A stretch of DNA of 64,000 nt from Scylla paramamosain (taxonomy: Eukaryota > Arthropoda > Malacostraca > Decapoda > Portunidae). Below, in pieces: positions 24,366-39,085 of the stretch. The notes under the pieces were generated by a model. The model ran no database searches and was not told the DNA's origin. It saw nothing but the letters and a program-made list of their open reading frames with translations. Location: assembly GCF_035594125.1 (NCBI RefSeq), contig NC_087181.1, positions 7,364,840 to 7,428,839 of the forward strand, written 5' to 3'. A program made the position numbers and the translations under genes. The stretch's first letter is position 1, and each line of letters begins with the position of its first letter.

Positions 24366-27300
24366 AAAAATTACCAAAAAGTGTATGATTAGAGTGTTTC
24401 CTACCTTGTCATGTACAAAAACACCAAAATCCATGCAAAAGACCCTATTTGAGGAAACGAAACGATATTAACAGGAATGCTTTATATTAGTGCTTTTTAG
24501 CTTCTTAGATAATAAAATGCTAAAACACACGAATAGCACCCTGTATGGAAAAACAAAACATTACCAAAAAACGTTTATATTGTATCTTTTAAAACTTGTT
24601 ACATACCAAAATTCAATGAGAGGCATATGGGAAAAGTGTCTTCTGTGTGTTTTTGAGCTTTTTAGGTACCAAATCGCCAAAGTGTTTGCTTAAGTACCCT
24701 ATATGGGAAAAGAAGACAACATTATTAAAAACGTGTCTTTTGAGTTTTTTTTTTCAGTTTCTTTCATACCAAAACTCTAAAACGCATTCCAAACACACTT
24801 TATTAAGGATAATAATAACATTACCCCAAACGTGCATTTTGAGAGTTTTTGATCTTAATAGGTACCAAAATGTCAAAATATATGTAAAACATCATATTTC
24901 ACCATACACATTACCAAAAACATGTTTTTATTTTATGCGTAATAGGCACTAAAACGATAAAAAAAAGCATGGAAAACACCCTACTTGGGAAATCAAACAA
25001 TATTTAAAAAAAAAAAAAAGGTCTTGTATGTGTTTCTGAGCTTCTTACATAAGAGCTTCTTATATAAGACCCCAGAAGGCATGCAAGGTATTTTATATAG
25101 GGAAAGGAAAGGACTTTAACAAAAACGTGTTATTTTGTGTTATGAGCACATTATGCTCCAAAACGCTAAAAAGAATGCAAAATATTATATATGGGGGAAA
25201 ATAACTATGAAAAACTTGTCTTTTGAGTGTTTTTGATCTTCTTACGTACTTAATAGCTAAAACGCGACTGAAACGATTTTTATATAGAAACAGAACAACA
25301 TTAGCAAAAAGGGTGTTTTGAAAGTTTTTGAGCTTTTAGGTAAAAAAAAAAAAACGCCAAAATGCATGCAAAGAACACGCGGGGTATGGGGAAACGAAAT
25401 TATATTAAAAGAAAAAGTGTATTATGAGTATTTTTTTTAGCTTCTTACGTACCAAAATGCTAAATCACATGAAGAGATATCTATATGGAGAAAAAGAACG
25501 AGTATTTATACTGTTTGTCCTCATGTTAGGTACAAAAACGTTAACATACATACAAAGCAGCCTATATAAAGAAGCATACCAATATTACCAAAGAATTTGT
25601 ATTATGGGTATTTTTGAGAAAAAAAAAGAAAAAAAAATTACTCTTCTTATGTACCAAACGCTAAAACACATGCAAAACAGCTTTTATATAGAAACAGGAC
25701 AACACTGTTTTTGAACTTCCTAGTTACGAAAACGCCAAAATACATTCAAATCACCCTCTATGGGGTAACAAAACAGCTTTAAATGAAATGTGTCACTTGG
25801 GTGTTTTTGTTTAAAATAATGGAAAACACGCTAAATAGGGAAACAAAACATTATCAGAAACGTGTCTTTTGTTTTTAAGCTTATGGACCAAAATGTTAAA
25901 ATGCGTCCAAAACACCCTTTATTTAGAAACAGAGCAAAATTAGCAAAAAAAAAAACTGCGTTTTATGTGATTTTGAATTTGTTAGGTACCAAAAAAAAAA
26001 AAAAAGCCAAAGCAAAGTACCCGATATGGGGAAATGAAACGATATTGACAGAAAATTGTGTTATGAATCTTTTCCAGTCTCTTACGTACTAAACCTCTAA
26101 AACACGTGAAGAGCACTCTATATCGAGAAGCAAGAACTTTACCAAAAACGTGTTTTATGAGATTTTTTTTCCAAATCTTAGGCAACAAAACGCCAAAATG
26201 CAGACAAAGCATCTGGCATTAAGAAACGTATTATCAAAAACGTGTCTTTTGAGTGTTTATGAGCTTCTTACGTACGAAATCGGTAACACGCGTGCAAAAC
26301 ACCTTTTATGGAGAAACAGAAAAAAAAAAAAATACAAAAACATGTTTTGATTTTTTTTCTCTTAGCTTTTTAGTAAAAGATCGAAACGCATGCAAAGTAC
26401 TTGATATGAGTAAATGAAACATTATTAACGGAAACGTGTATTATGAGTCTTTTTCAGCTTCTTGGGTAACAAAACGCTAAAACAAGCGTATAGTACTCTA
26501 TGCGGAGAAACAACATTACCAAAAAGCGTGTATATCGAGTGTTTTTTTATTTTTTACTTGTTAGGTACTCAAACGCCCAAGAGCATGAGAGGCACCTTAA
26601 ATGGGAAAAGAAAACAAGATCACCAATAACGCTAAAACGCATACAAAACGCCCTTTATTGAGAAACAGAACATTACCAAAAAACGTGTGCTTTGAGTGTT
26701 TTCCAGCTTGTTATAATCAAAATTTTCAAAATATATGTAAAGCACCCTATTTCGGGCAACGAAACGACATTCCCGGAAACGTGTTGTTTTGTTACTTTTA
26801 AGCATAGTACGCACCTAACGCTAGAAAAAAAAAAAAGACATGGAAAATACTCTATATAGGAAAACAAAAACAACTTTATCAAAAAACTTTTTTGTGTGTG
26901 TTTTGAGCTTATTACTTACCGAAACTCTAAAATGCGTCGAAACCACTCTTTATTAAAGAAACAGAAGAACGTTAGGAAAAAAGTTTGTTTTGATTTTTTT
27001 TTCTTGAGCTTATTAGGTGATAAAACGCCAAAATTCATGCAAAATACCTTATATAGGGAAACGAAACGATATTAACGATATTCCCCATGTCAGGTACCAA
27101 AACGACAAAATGCATACAAAGAACCCTAAATGAAGAAACAGAACAACATTACCAATATCGTGTGTTATGAAAATTTTGGAGCTTGTTAGGTACCAAAATG
27201 ACAAAGTGCAAGCAAAGCACCCTATATGGGGAAAAAAAAAAAAAAAATTGTTCTATTTCTTATGTACAAACACGTTAAAACGCATACGAAATAACGTGTA

Positions 27301-27422
27301 ATGGAGAAACAGGACAACATTGCCAAAAACGTGTATTTTGAGTGTTTTTGAACTTCATAAGTACCAAAATGCCAAAATACATGCAAAAAACCCTCGATGC
27401 AGTAACGGAACGACATTACCAG
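24366..27422 (+). repeat. Diverged monomeric satellite in forward orientation
   Basis: Monomers in orientation A run from the retrotransposon to the hairpin at 27,423, with landmarks such as GAGCTTTTTAGGTACCAAATCGCC, GCATGCAAAG, ATATGGGGAAACGAAA and ATTACCAAAAACGTG. As in 15,259-22,655, neighbours are diverged and I find no ~1.1-kb variant order. No gene was recognised. The monomers resemble the reverse complement of the region left of the retrotransposon more than they resemble the HOR arrays. Confidence 0.88.
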
Positions 27423-27453
27423 AAAATTGTCATACAACCCATATGACAATTTT
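27423..27453. repeat. Perfect hairpin at the monomeric/HOR boundary
   Basis: The arms AAAATTGTCATA (27,423-27,434) and TATGACAATTTT (27,442-27,453) are perfect reverse complements around the 7-bp loop CAACCCA. The left arm is the normal end of a monomer (CATTACCAGAAAATTGTCAT). Directly after the right arm the HOR motif CATCTTCATAGGTACCGA begins, so the hairpin marks the junction between the two satellite types. Confidence 0.93.
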
Positions 27454-30400
27454 CATCTTCATAGGTACCGAATTGCCAAAATTCTGCCAAAATTCAGAGA
27501 ATTTATGTGGAAAAAAGAACATTTTGAGAAGTATTTTGAGTGTTTTTCACATTCTTAGTTACGAAAATGCCAAATTACATGCGAAACTAGCTTCATGTGG
27601 GGAAAAAAATGACATTACCAGAAAAGTGTCTTTTGAGTGTTTTTGAGCGTGATATGCAACAAAGCACTAAAAAGTAGAACAAGCACATTCCATGGGAATA
27701 AAACCAACTTTTACGAAGAATTTGTCTTTAAGTGTTTTTTAACCCCTTATATACCAAAACACTAAAACACATGCAAAACAAACTTTATGGAGAAACAGAA
27801 TAACATTACCAAAAACATGTCTTTTGATTGTTTTTGATCATGTTATCTATAAAAACGCTTAAGTACATGCAAAGAACATTATGTTTGGAAAACAAAAGGA
27901 CATTACGAGAAACGTGTATTATGAGTGTTTTTATAAGTTCCTTCAGTACCAAAAAGCTAAAACCCACAAATAACACTCTTTATTTAGAAAATAAAGAATA
28001 AAAAATATAAAAAAATAGGATTTTTTTTTTTTTTTTTTTGTTATTCATTTTCATAGGTACCGAGATGCCAAAATTCTAGGTAAATTCAGGGCAATCATAT
28101 GATAAAACAATATTATAAAAAAAGTTAATTTCAGCTTTTTTTTTCGGACTCTTATGTACCAAACCCTAAAGTGCATGCAAAGCCTACAATATGAGGAAAT
28201 TAAACGACCTTACCAGAAATTTGTGTTTTGTGTGTTTTTTTTAGCATGTTAGGCACCAAAACGATAAGTAATAAGGAACTCACTCAAATTGGGAATCCAA
28301 AACAAAGTTATTGAAAACGTGTCTTCTCAGTGTTTTACGTAGAAAAACGTTAAAACGGATGCAAACCAACCAATATCAAGAAATAGAAAAACGTTACCAA
28401 AAAGGTATATTTTTAGTGTTTTTGAGCTTTTTACCTACTAAAACGCGAAAATTCATTGAAAGCAGTCTATATTGGGAAACAAAAGGACATTGCAAGAAAA
28501 GTATATAATGAGTGTTTTTTATAGTTCAAAACAACCACAAAGCAAACAACGCAAAAACTTGTGTATATGGAGATACCAAAATGCTGAAACTCATGAATAA
28601 CACTCTTAATTGAAAAACAGAACAACTTTACTAAATGCATGTATTTTGATTGCTTTTCACATTCTTAGTTACCAAAAACCACAAATTACATGCGAAAATA
28701 GCTTTGTGGGGAAAAAAAAATGACTTTACAAGAAAACTGTCTTTTGAGTGTTTTTCAGCGTGATAGGTAATAAAGCACTCAAAAGCAGGGCAATCACATT
28801 ACACTGGAATAAAACCATTTTTTACCAAGAATTTGCCTTTAAGTGTTTTGAGCTCCTTATATATAAAACTGCTAAAACGCATGCACAACACACATTATGG
28901 ACAAACAGAATAACATTACCAAAACCTTGTATTTTGAGTGTTTTTGATCATGTTATCTATAAAAACGCTTAGATACATGCAAAGAACCTTATGTTTGGGA
29001 AACGAAAGGACATTACGAGAAACGTGCATTATGAGTGTTTTTAAGTTCCTTTAGTACCAAAAAGGTAAATCCCACAAATAACACTCTTTATTGAGAAAAA
29101 AAAAATAAATAAATAAAAAAAAAAAAAAATTATTTATCTTCATAGGTACCGAGATCCCAAAATTCTTGGAAAATTCAGGACAATTGTATGATAAAAGAAT
29201 ATAATAAAAAAAGTTAATTTTAGCTTTTTTTTCGGACTGTTATGTACCAAACCCTAAAGTGCATGTAAAGCCTCCTATATGAGGAAATTAAACGACCTTA
29301 TCAGAAATCTCTTTTTTGAGTGTTGTTCACCATCTTAGGCACCAAAACAATAAATAATAAGGAACTCACTCTATATGGGAATTCAATACAAAATTACTGA
29401 AAACGTGTCTTCTCAGTGTTTTACGTAGAAAAACGCTAAAACGGATGCAAAAAAAAACTATAAAGAAATAGAAAAAAACATTACCAAAAAGGTATATTTT
29501 GAGTGTTTTGAGCTTGTTACCTATAAAAGAACACGAAAATTGATGCAAAGCATTCTATAATGGGAAAGAAAAGGACATTGCAAGAAAACTGTATAATGAG
29601 TGTTTTATAGTTCAAAAGAACCACAAGGCAAAAAATGCAAAAAAATAGTGTATATGAAGAAGTTTCTTAGATATGAAAATGCTGAAACTCATGAACAACA
29701 CTCTTAATTGAGAAACAGAACAGTCTTACTAAATGTGTGTATTTTGTGTGCTTTTCACATTCTTAGTTACCAAAACCCGAAATTGCATGTGAAACCAGCT
29801 TTATGTGGGAAAAAAATGACATTACCAGAAAAATGTCTTTTGAGTGTTTTTCAGCGTGTTAGGCAATAAAACACTAAAAAGAAACGTAATCATATTACAT
29901 AGGAATAAAACCAATTTTTAATAAGAACTTGCCTTTAAGTGTTTTTGAGCTCCTTATATACCAAAACACTAATACGCATGGAAAATACACTTTATGGTGA
30001 AACAGAATAACATTACCAAAAACATGTATTTTGAGTGTTTTTGATCATGTTACCAATAAAAACGCTTAAATACATGCAAAGAACCCTATTTTTGGGAAAC
30101 GAAAGGACATTACTAGAAACGTGTATTATGAGTGTTTTTAAGTTCATTAAGTACGAAAAAGCTAAAACCCACAAATTACACTCTTTATTGAGAAAAAAAT
30201 AAATAAATCAACAAAAAAATACGATATTTTTTTTTTACATTCTTATTCATATTTACAGGTAACGAGGTGCATGTTATCTATAAAAACGCTTAAATATATG
30301 CAAAGAACCTTATGTTTTGGAAACGAAAGGACATTACGAGAAACGTGTATTATGAGTGATTTTTAAGTTCAGTAACAAAAAGCTAAAACCCCCAAATAAC

Positions 30401-33400
30401 ACTCTTTAGAAAAAGAAAAAATAAATAAATAAAAAAATAAAAAAATGGGATTTTTTTTTTTTTTTATTTATCTTCATAGGTACCGAGATGCCAGAATTCT
30501 GCCAAAATTTAGGGAATTTATGTGGAAAAAAGAACATTATCATAAAAGTTAATTATAGCTATTTTTTCGGATTATGTACCAAACCCTAAAGTGCATGCAA
30601 AGCCACCTATATAGGGAAGTTAAACGACTTTACCAGAAACCTGTCTTTTCCGTGTTTTTCAGCATGTTAGGCACCAAAACGATAAATAATATGGAAGTCA
30701 GTCAATATGTGAATCTAAAAGAAAATTACTGAAAATGTGTCTTTTCAGTATAGAAAAACGCTAAAGCGGGTACAAACCATACTATATGAAGAAATAGAAT
30801 AACATTACAAAAAAGATATATTTTGAGTGTTTTTGAGCTTGTTACCTACAAAAAATGCAAAAATGGATGTAAAGCACTTTATATTAGGAAACAAAAGGAC
30901 ATTACGAGAAACGTGTATAATGAGTGTTTTATAGTTTTAAAAGAACCAAAAGGCAATAAACGCTGAAACTCGTGTATATAGAGAAATTCCTTACATACCA
31001 AAATGAATAAATGCAAAGCCTCCAATATGAGGAAATTAAACGACCTTACCAGAAATCTGTGTTTTGAGTGTTTTTTTTAACATGTTAGGCACCAAAACGA
31101 TAAATAATAAGGAACTCACTCTATATGGGAATCCAAAACAAAGTTACTGAAAGCGTGTCTTCTCAGTGTTTTACGTAGAAAAACGCTAAACCGGATGCAA
31201 AGCAATCAATATCAAGAAATAGAAAAACGTTACTAAAAAGGTATATTTTGAGTGTTTTTGAGCTTGTTACCTACAAAAAACGCGAAAATTGATGCAAAGC
31301 ACTCTATATTGGGAAACAAAAGGACATTGCAAGAAAAGTGTATAATGAGTGTTTTATAGTTCAAAAAAACCACAAGGCAAAAAACGCAAAATCTCTCGTA
31401 TATAGAGAGGTTTCCTAGATACCAAAATGCTAAAATTCATGTATAACACTCTTAATTGAGAAACAGAACAACCTTACTAAATGCGTGTATTTTGAGTGCT
31501 TTTAACATTCTTAGTTACCAAAACCCCAAATTGCATGCGAAAATAGATTGTAGAAAAAAAAAGACTTTACCAGAAAAGTGTCTTTTGACTGTTTTTGAGC
31601 GTGATAGGCAATAAAGCATTAAAAAGGAGGGCAATCACATTACATTGGAGTAAACCGAATTTTTACAAAGAACATGCCTTTAAGTGTTTTTGAGCTATTT
31701 ATATACCAAAACACTAAAACGCATGCAAAACACACTTTATGTTGAAACAGAATAACATTACCAAAAACATGTATTTTGAGTGTTTTTGATCTTGTTACCA
31801 ATAAAAACGCTTAAATACATGCAAAGAACACTATTTTTGGGAAACGAAAGGAGATTACGAGAAACGTGTATTAATAGTGTTTTTAAGTTCATTAATTACC
31901 AAAAAGCTAAAAGCCACAAATAACACTCTTTATTGAGAAACAATAAATAAATGAAAAAAAAAAATACGATATTTTTATTCTTTCTTATTCATCTTCACAG
32001 GTACCGATATGCCAAAATTCGGGCAAAATTCAGGAAATATGAAATAAGAACTTTATCAAAAAAGTTAAATTTATCTTTTTTTCGGACTGTTATATACCAA
32101 ACCCCGAAAGTGCATGCAAAGCCACCTCTAAAGGGAAATTAAACGTGTTTGCCAGAAAACGTTCTTATGAGTGTTTTTCAGCAAATTAGGAACCAACACG
32201 ATAAATAACATGGAAGCCAATCTATATGGGAATCCAAAACATAATTACTAGAAACATCTCTTTTTGATGTTTTACGTAGAAAAACGCTAAAATGGATGCA
32301 AACAAACTAATATGAAGAAATAAAATAACATTACCAAAAAGGTATATTTTGAGTGTTTTTGAAATTGTTACCTACAAAAAACGCGAAAATGGATGGAAAG
32401 CACTCTATATTGGGAAGCAAAACGACATTACCAGAAACGAGTATAATGATTGTTTTATAGTTTCACAAGAACTACAAGGCAAAAAACGCAAAAACTCGTG
32501 TATATAGAAAAGTTTCTTACATTCCAAAATGCTGAAACTCTGGAACAACACTCTTAATTGAAAAAGAGAACAATCTTACTAAGTGCGTGTATTTTGAGTG
32601 CTTTTCACATTCTTAGTTACCAAAATCCCAAGTTGCATGCGAAACCAGCTTTATGTGGGAAAAAAATGACATTACCAAAAAAATGTCTTTTGAGTGTTTT
32701 TCAGCGTGTTAGGCAATAAAACACTAAAAAGCAGGGCAAACACATTACATTGGAATAAAACCAATTTTTAACAAGAACTTGCCTTTAAGTGTTTTTGAGG
32801 TCTTTATATACCAAAACGCATGCAAAATGCACTTTATGGTGAAACAGAAGAACATTACCAAAAACATGTATTTTGAGTGTTTTTGATCATGTTACCAATA
32901 AAAACGCTTAAATACATGGAAAGAACCCTATTTTGGGGAAACGAAAGGACATTACAAGAAACGTTTATTATGAGTGTTTTTAAGTTCCTTAAGTACCAAA
33001 AAAGCTTAAAAACACAAATAACACTCTTTATATATAAAAAAAATCAAAGAAAAGAAAATATATATATATTTTTTTGCTATTCATCTTCATAGGTACTAAG
33101 ATGCCAAAATTCTGGCAATATTCTTTGGGAATCGAAAACAAAATTACTGAAAACGTGTCTTTTCGGTGTTTTACGTAGAAAAAACGCTAAAACAGATGAA
33201 AACCAACAAATATGAAGAAATAGAAAAACATTACCAAAGAGGTATATTTTGAGTGTTTTTGAGCTTGTTACCTACAAAAAACGCAAAAATTGATTTAAAG
33301 CAATCCCAATTGGGAAAGAAAAGGACATTACGAGAAACATGTATAATGAGTGTCTTATTATTTTCGGGCAAAAGAACTTATGGTTCACAAGAACGACAAG

Positions 33401-34805
33401 GCAAAAAACGCAAAAACTCGTATATATAAAGAAGTTTCTTAGATACCAAAATGCTGAAACTCATGAATAACAATCTTAATTGAGAAACAGAACAACATTA
33501 CCAAATGCGTGTATTTTGAGTGCTTTTTCACATTCTTCGCAAAACCCTAAATAGCATGCGAAACTAGCTTTATGTGGGAAAAAAATGACATTACCAGAAG
33601 TGTCTTTTCAGTGTTTTTGACCGTGTTAGGCAATAAAGCACTAAAAAGCAGGGCAATCATATTACATTGGAATAAAACCAACTTTTACCAAGAACTTGCC
33701 TTGAAGTATTTTTCAGCTCCTTACATACCAAATCGCTAAAACGCATGCAAAACACTCCTTTATAGAGAAGCAGAATAACAATACCAAAAACAAGTGTTTT
33801 GATTGTTTTTTATCATGTTGTCTATAAAAACTCTTAAATACATGCAAAGATCCAAATATTTAGGAAACGAAAGGACATTATGAGAAATGTGTATTATGAA
33901 TGTTTTTAAGTTCCTTAAGTACCAAAACGTTAAAACCTACAAATAACACTATTTATAGAGAAAAAAAAAATAAAAAAATAGCATTTTTATTTTTTTGTTA
34001 TTCATATTCATAGGTACCAACATACCAACCTTCTGCCAAAATTCAGAGAAATTATGTGGAAAAAACATTATCGAAAAAGATAAATTTTTTTTTCGGAGTT
34101 ATGTTCTAAGCCATAAAGTGTATGCAAACCCACCTATCTGATGAAATTTAACAACTTTACAAGAAACCTGTCTTTTGAGTGTTTTTCTGCATGTTAGGCA
34201 CCAAAACGATAAATAATATGAAAGTCACTCTATATGGAAATCCAAAACAAACTTACTGAAAACGTGTCTTTTAAAAGATTTATGTAGAAAAACGCTAAAA
34301 CGGATGCAAAGCAACCAATATGAAAAAACAGAATAACATTACCAAAAAAGTATATTTTGTGTGTTTTGAGCTTGTTACATAAAAAAAAAACGCGAAAATT
34401 GATGCAAACCACTCTATATAAGGATAAAAAAGGACATAACGAGAAACGTGTATAATGAGTGTTTCATAGTTTCACCAGAATCACAAGGCAAAAAACGCAA
34501 AAACTCGACTGTGTGGAGAAGTTTTAAGATACCAAAATACTGAAACTCATGAATAACACTCTTAATCAAGAAACAGAAAAACCTTACTAAATGCGTGTTT
34601 TTTGAGTGTTTTCTTACATTCTTAGTTACCAAAACCCCAAATTCCATGCGAAACTAGCTTTATGTGGGAAAAAAAATGACATTACCAGAAAAGTGTCTTT
34701 GCGTGTTTTTGAGTGTGTTAGGCAATGAAGCACTAAAAAGCAAGGCAAACACAATACATGGGAATAAAACCAACTTTACGAAGAACTTGCCTTTTAGTGT
34801 TTTTG

Positions 34806-35283
34806 ACACGCACTTAGTAATGTTGCTCTGTTTGTTAATTAAGAGTGTTATTCATGAATTTCAGCATTTTGGTATACAGGAAACTTCTCCATATACACGA
34901 GTTTTTGCGTTTTTGCCTTGTGTTTTTTGTGAACTATAAAATATTCATTATACACTTTTCTCGCAATGTCCCATTCTTTCCCAATATAGAGTGCTTTGTA
35001 TCTATTTTCGAGTTTTTTTTTTGTAGGTAACAAGCTCAAAAACACTCAAAATATACATTTTTGGTAATATTTTTCTGCTTCTTGATATTGGTTGGTTTGT
35101 ATCAGTTTTAGCGTTTTTCTTCGTAAAACACTGAGAAGACACGTTTTCCGTAATTTTCTTTTGGATTCCCACATAGAGTGAGTTCCTTATTATTTATCGT
35201 TTTGGTGCCTAACATGCTGAAAAACACTCAAAAGACAGATTTCTGGTAAGGTTTTTAATTTCCACATATGGGAAGCTTTAAAT
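34806..35283 (-). repeat. Inverted HOR block, copy 3
   Basis: This is the same inverted block as 3,577-4,060, at the equivalent place in the right array. It enters after TAGTGTTTTTGAC and exits into TCTTTTCAGTGTTTTTGAGCG. The content is reverse-complement monomers ending with ACAGATTTCTGGTAAGG and TTCCACATATGGG. Confidence 0.88.
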
Positions 35284-38200
35284 GTCTTTTCAGTGTTTTT
35301 GAGCGTGTTACGCAATAAAGCACTAAAAGCCAGGGCAATCACATTACATGGGAATAAAACGAAATTTTACCAAGAACTTGCCTTTAAGTGTTTTTGAGCT
35401 CCTTACATACCAAAACGCTAAAACGCATGCAAAATACATTTTATGGAGAAACAGAATAACATTACCAAATACAAGTATTTTGAGTGTTTTTGATCATGTT
35501 ATCTATAAAAACGTTTAAATACATGCAAAGAACCTTATGTTTGGGAAACGAAAGGACATTACGAGAAACGTGTATTATGAGTGTTTTTTTTTAAGTTCCT
35601 TTAGTACCAAAAAGCTAAAACCCAAAAATTAACACTCTTTATTTAGAAAAAAATAATAATAAACAAAAAAAAATGGGATTTTTTTTTATTGATTTATTTT
35701 TTTCATCCTTATAGGTACCGAGATGCCAAAATTCTGAAAAAATTCAGGGAATTTATGTGGAAAAAAGAACATTACCAAAAAAGTTAATTATAGCTTTTTT
35801 TTCGGATTGTTATGTACCAAACCCTAAGGTGCATGCAAAGCCACTTCTATAGGGAAGTTAAACGACTTTACAAGAAACCTGTCTTTTCACTGTTTTTCAG
35901 GATGTTAGGAATCAAAACGATAAATAATATTTGAAAATCAGTCAATATGTGAATCCAAAACAAAATTACTGAAAACTTGTCTTTTCAGTGTTTTAAGTAG
36001 AAAAACGCTAAAGCGGATGCAAACCAACCTATATGATGAAATAGAATTAACATTACCAAAAAGTTATATTTTGAGTGTTTTTTAGCTTACCTACAAAAAA
36101 ATGCAAAAATGGATTGAAAGCACTCTATATTAGGAAAGAAAAAGACATTACGAGAAAAGTGTATAATGGGTCTTTTATAGTTTTAAAAGAACCACAAGGC
36201 AATAAACGCAAAAACTCGTGTATATAGAGAAATTTCTTACATACCGAAATGATGAAATGCATGAATAACACTTTTAATCGATAAACAGAACTACCTTACT
36301 AAATTGTGTATTTAGAGTGTTTTCACATTCTTAGTTACGAAAATGCAAAATTACATGCAAAAACTACCTTCATGTGGGAAAAAAAAGTGTCTTTTTAGTG
36401 TTTTTGAGCGTGATATGCAACAAAGCACTAAAAAGCAGAACAATCACATTACATGGGAATAAAACCAACTTTTACGAAGAACATTTGTTTAAGTGTTTTT
36501 AACTCCTTACATACAGAATCGCTAAAACGCATGCAAAACACCCTGTATGGAGGAACAGAATAACATTACCAAAAACATGTATTTTGAGTGTTTTTGATCA
36601 TATAACCAATAAAAACGCTTAAATACATGTAAAAACCCCTATGTTTGTATAACAAAAGGACACTACAAAAATCATGTATTATGAGTGTTTTTAAGTTCCT
36701 TAAGTACCAAAAAGCTAAATCCCACAAATAACACTCTTTATAAAGAAAATTTTTTTTTTTTTGTTATTCATCTTCATAGGTACCGAGATGCCAAAATTCT
36801 GGCAAAATTCATGGAAATTTTGTAAAAAAAATCATTATAAAAAATAATTTTAGCTTTTTTTCTGGAGTTATGTACAAACCTTGAAGTGCATTGAAGTCCA
36901 CCTATATAAGGAAATTACACGACTTTACCAGAAACCTGTCTTTTGAGTGTTTTTCAGCAATTTCAACAATATTACTGAAAACGTGTCTTTTCAGTGATTT
37001 ACGTAGAAAAACGCTAAAACGTATGTAAGCCAACCAATATGAAGAAATAGAATTACATTTCCAAAAAGATATATTTTGATGTGTTTTTCAGCTTGTTATC
37101 TACAAAAAATGCAAAAATGGATGGAAAGCACTTTATAATAGCAAAGAAAAGGACATTACGAGAAACGTGTTTGAGAGTTTTATAGTTTGAGAAGAACCAC
37201 AAGGTAAAAAACTCAAAAACTTGTGTATATAAAGAACTTTCTAACATACCAAAAAGCTGAAACTCATGAATAACACTTTTAATTTTGAAACAGAAATACC
37301 TTACCAAATGTGTGTATTAGACAAGTTTCTTACATACCAAAAAGCTGAAACTCATAAATAACACTTTTAATTAAGAATAAGAAAAACCTTACTAAATGCC
37401 TGTGTTTTGAGTTTTTTTTTCACATTCTTAGTTACGAAAACCCCAAAATCCATGCAAAACTAGCATTATGTGAAAAAAAAAGGTATTACAAGAAAAGTGT
37501 GTTTTGAGTATTTTTCAGCGTGTTAGGCAATAAAACACTAAAAAGCATGGCAATCACATTACATGGGAATAAAAACAAATTTTACGAAGAACTTGCCTTT
37601 AAGTGTTTTTGAGCTCATTACATACCAAAACGCTAAAACGCATGCAAAACACCTATTATAGAGAAACAGAATAAAATTACCAAACACATATATTTTGATT
37701 GTTTTTGATCATGTTATCTATAAAAACTTTTAAATACATGCAAAGAACCTTATGTTTGCGAAACGAGAAGACATTACGAGAAATGTGTATTATAAATGTT
37801 TTTAAGTTCAAGTACCAAAAAGTTAAAATCCACAAATAACACTCTTTATTTAGAAAATTAAGTAAGAAAATAAAAAAAATAGGATTTTTTTTGTTATTCA
37901 TCTTCATAGGTACCGAGATGCCAAATTCTGTGAAAATTCAGGGCTATTATATGATAAAAGAAAATTATCAAAAAAGTTAATTTTAGCTTTTTTTTCGGAC
38001 TTATGTACCAAACCCTAAAGTGCATCCAAAGACTCCTATATGAGGAAATTAAACGACCTTACGAGAAATCTGTTTTTTGAGTGTTTTTCAGTTTTTTCAG
38101 AGTTTTTTTTATTTTTGAGTGTTTTTTTTTCATGTTAGGCACCAAAACGATAAATAATAAGGAACTCACTCTATATGAGATTCCAAAACAAAATTGCTGA

Positions 38201-38997
38201 AAAAGTGTCTTTTCAGTGTTTTACTTAGAAAAACGCTAAAACGGATGCAAACCAACCAATATAAAGAACTAGAAAAACTTACCAAAAAAGGTATATTTTG
38301 AGTGTTTTTGAGCTTGTTACCTACAAAAAAAACGCAAAAATTGATGCAAAGCACTCTATATTAAAAAAAACAAAAGGACTTTGCAAGAAAAGTGTATAAT
38401 GAGTTTTTTTTATAGTTCAAAAGAACCAAAACGCAAAAAACACAAAAACTTGTGTATATGGAGAAGGATCCTAGATACCAAAATGCTGAAACTCATGAAT
38501 AACACACTTAATTGAGAAACAGAACAACCTTACTAAATGCGTGTATTTTTTAGTGCTTTTCACATTCTTAGTTACCAAAACCCCAAATTGCATGCGAAAC
38601 CACCTTTATGTGAGAAAAAAATGACATTACCAGAAAAGTGTCTTTTAAGTGTTTTTGAGCGTGATAGGTAATAAAGCAATAAAAAGCAGAGCAATCATAT
38701 TACATTGGAATAACGCCAATTTATACCAAAAACATGCTTTTAAGTGTTTTTAAGCTCCTTATATATAAAACTGCTAAAACGCTTGGAAAACACACTTTAT
38801 GGAGAAACAGAATAACATTACCAAAAACATGTATTTTCAGTGTTTTTGATCATGTTATCTATAAAAACGCATAAGTACATGCAAAGAACATTATGTTTGA
38901 GAAACAAAAGGACATTACGAGAAACGTGTATTATGAGTGTTTTTTAAGTTTCTTAAGTACCAAAAAGCTAAAACTCACAAATAACACTTTTTATTTA

Positions 38998-39085
38998 GAA
39001 AAATAAAAAAATAAATAAATAAATAAAATAGGAAATTTTATTATTTATTTATTTTTTTTTTTATTTTTTTTTTTTTTTTTTGTTA
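38998..39085. repeat. Expanded A/T foldback spacer
   Basis: The A-rich half of the HOR spacer (AAATAAATAAATAAAATAGG) is followed by a long T-rich half containing TTATTTATTTATTTT and an ~18-base T run. The halves are largely self-complementary. This is the longest example of the once-per-HOR spacer seen in the window. Confidence 0.85.
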
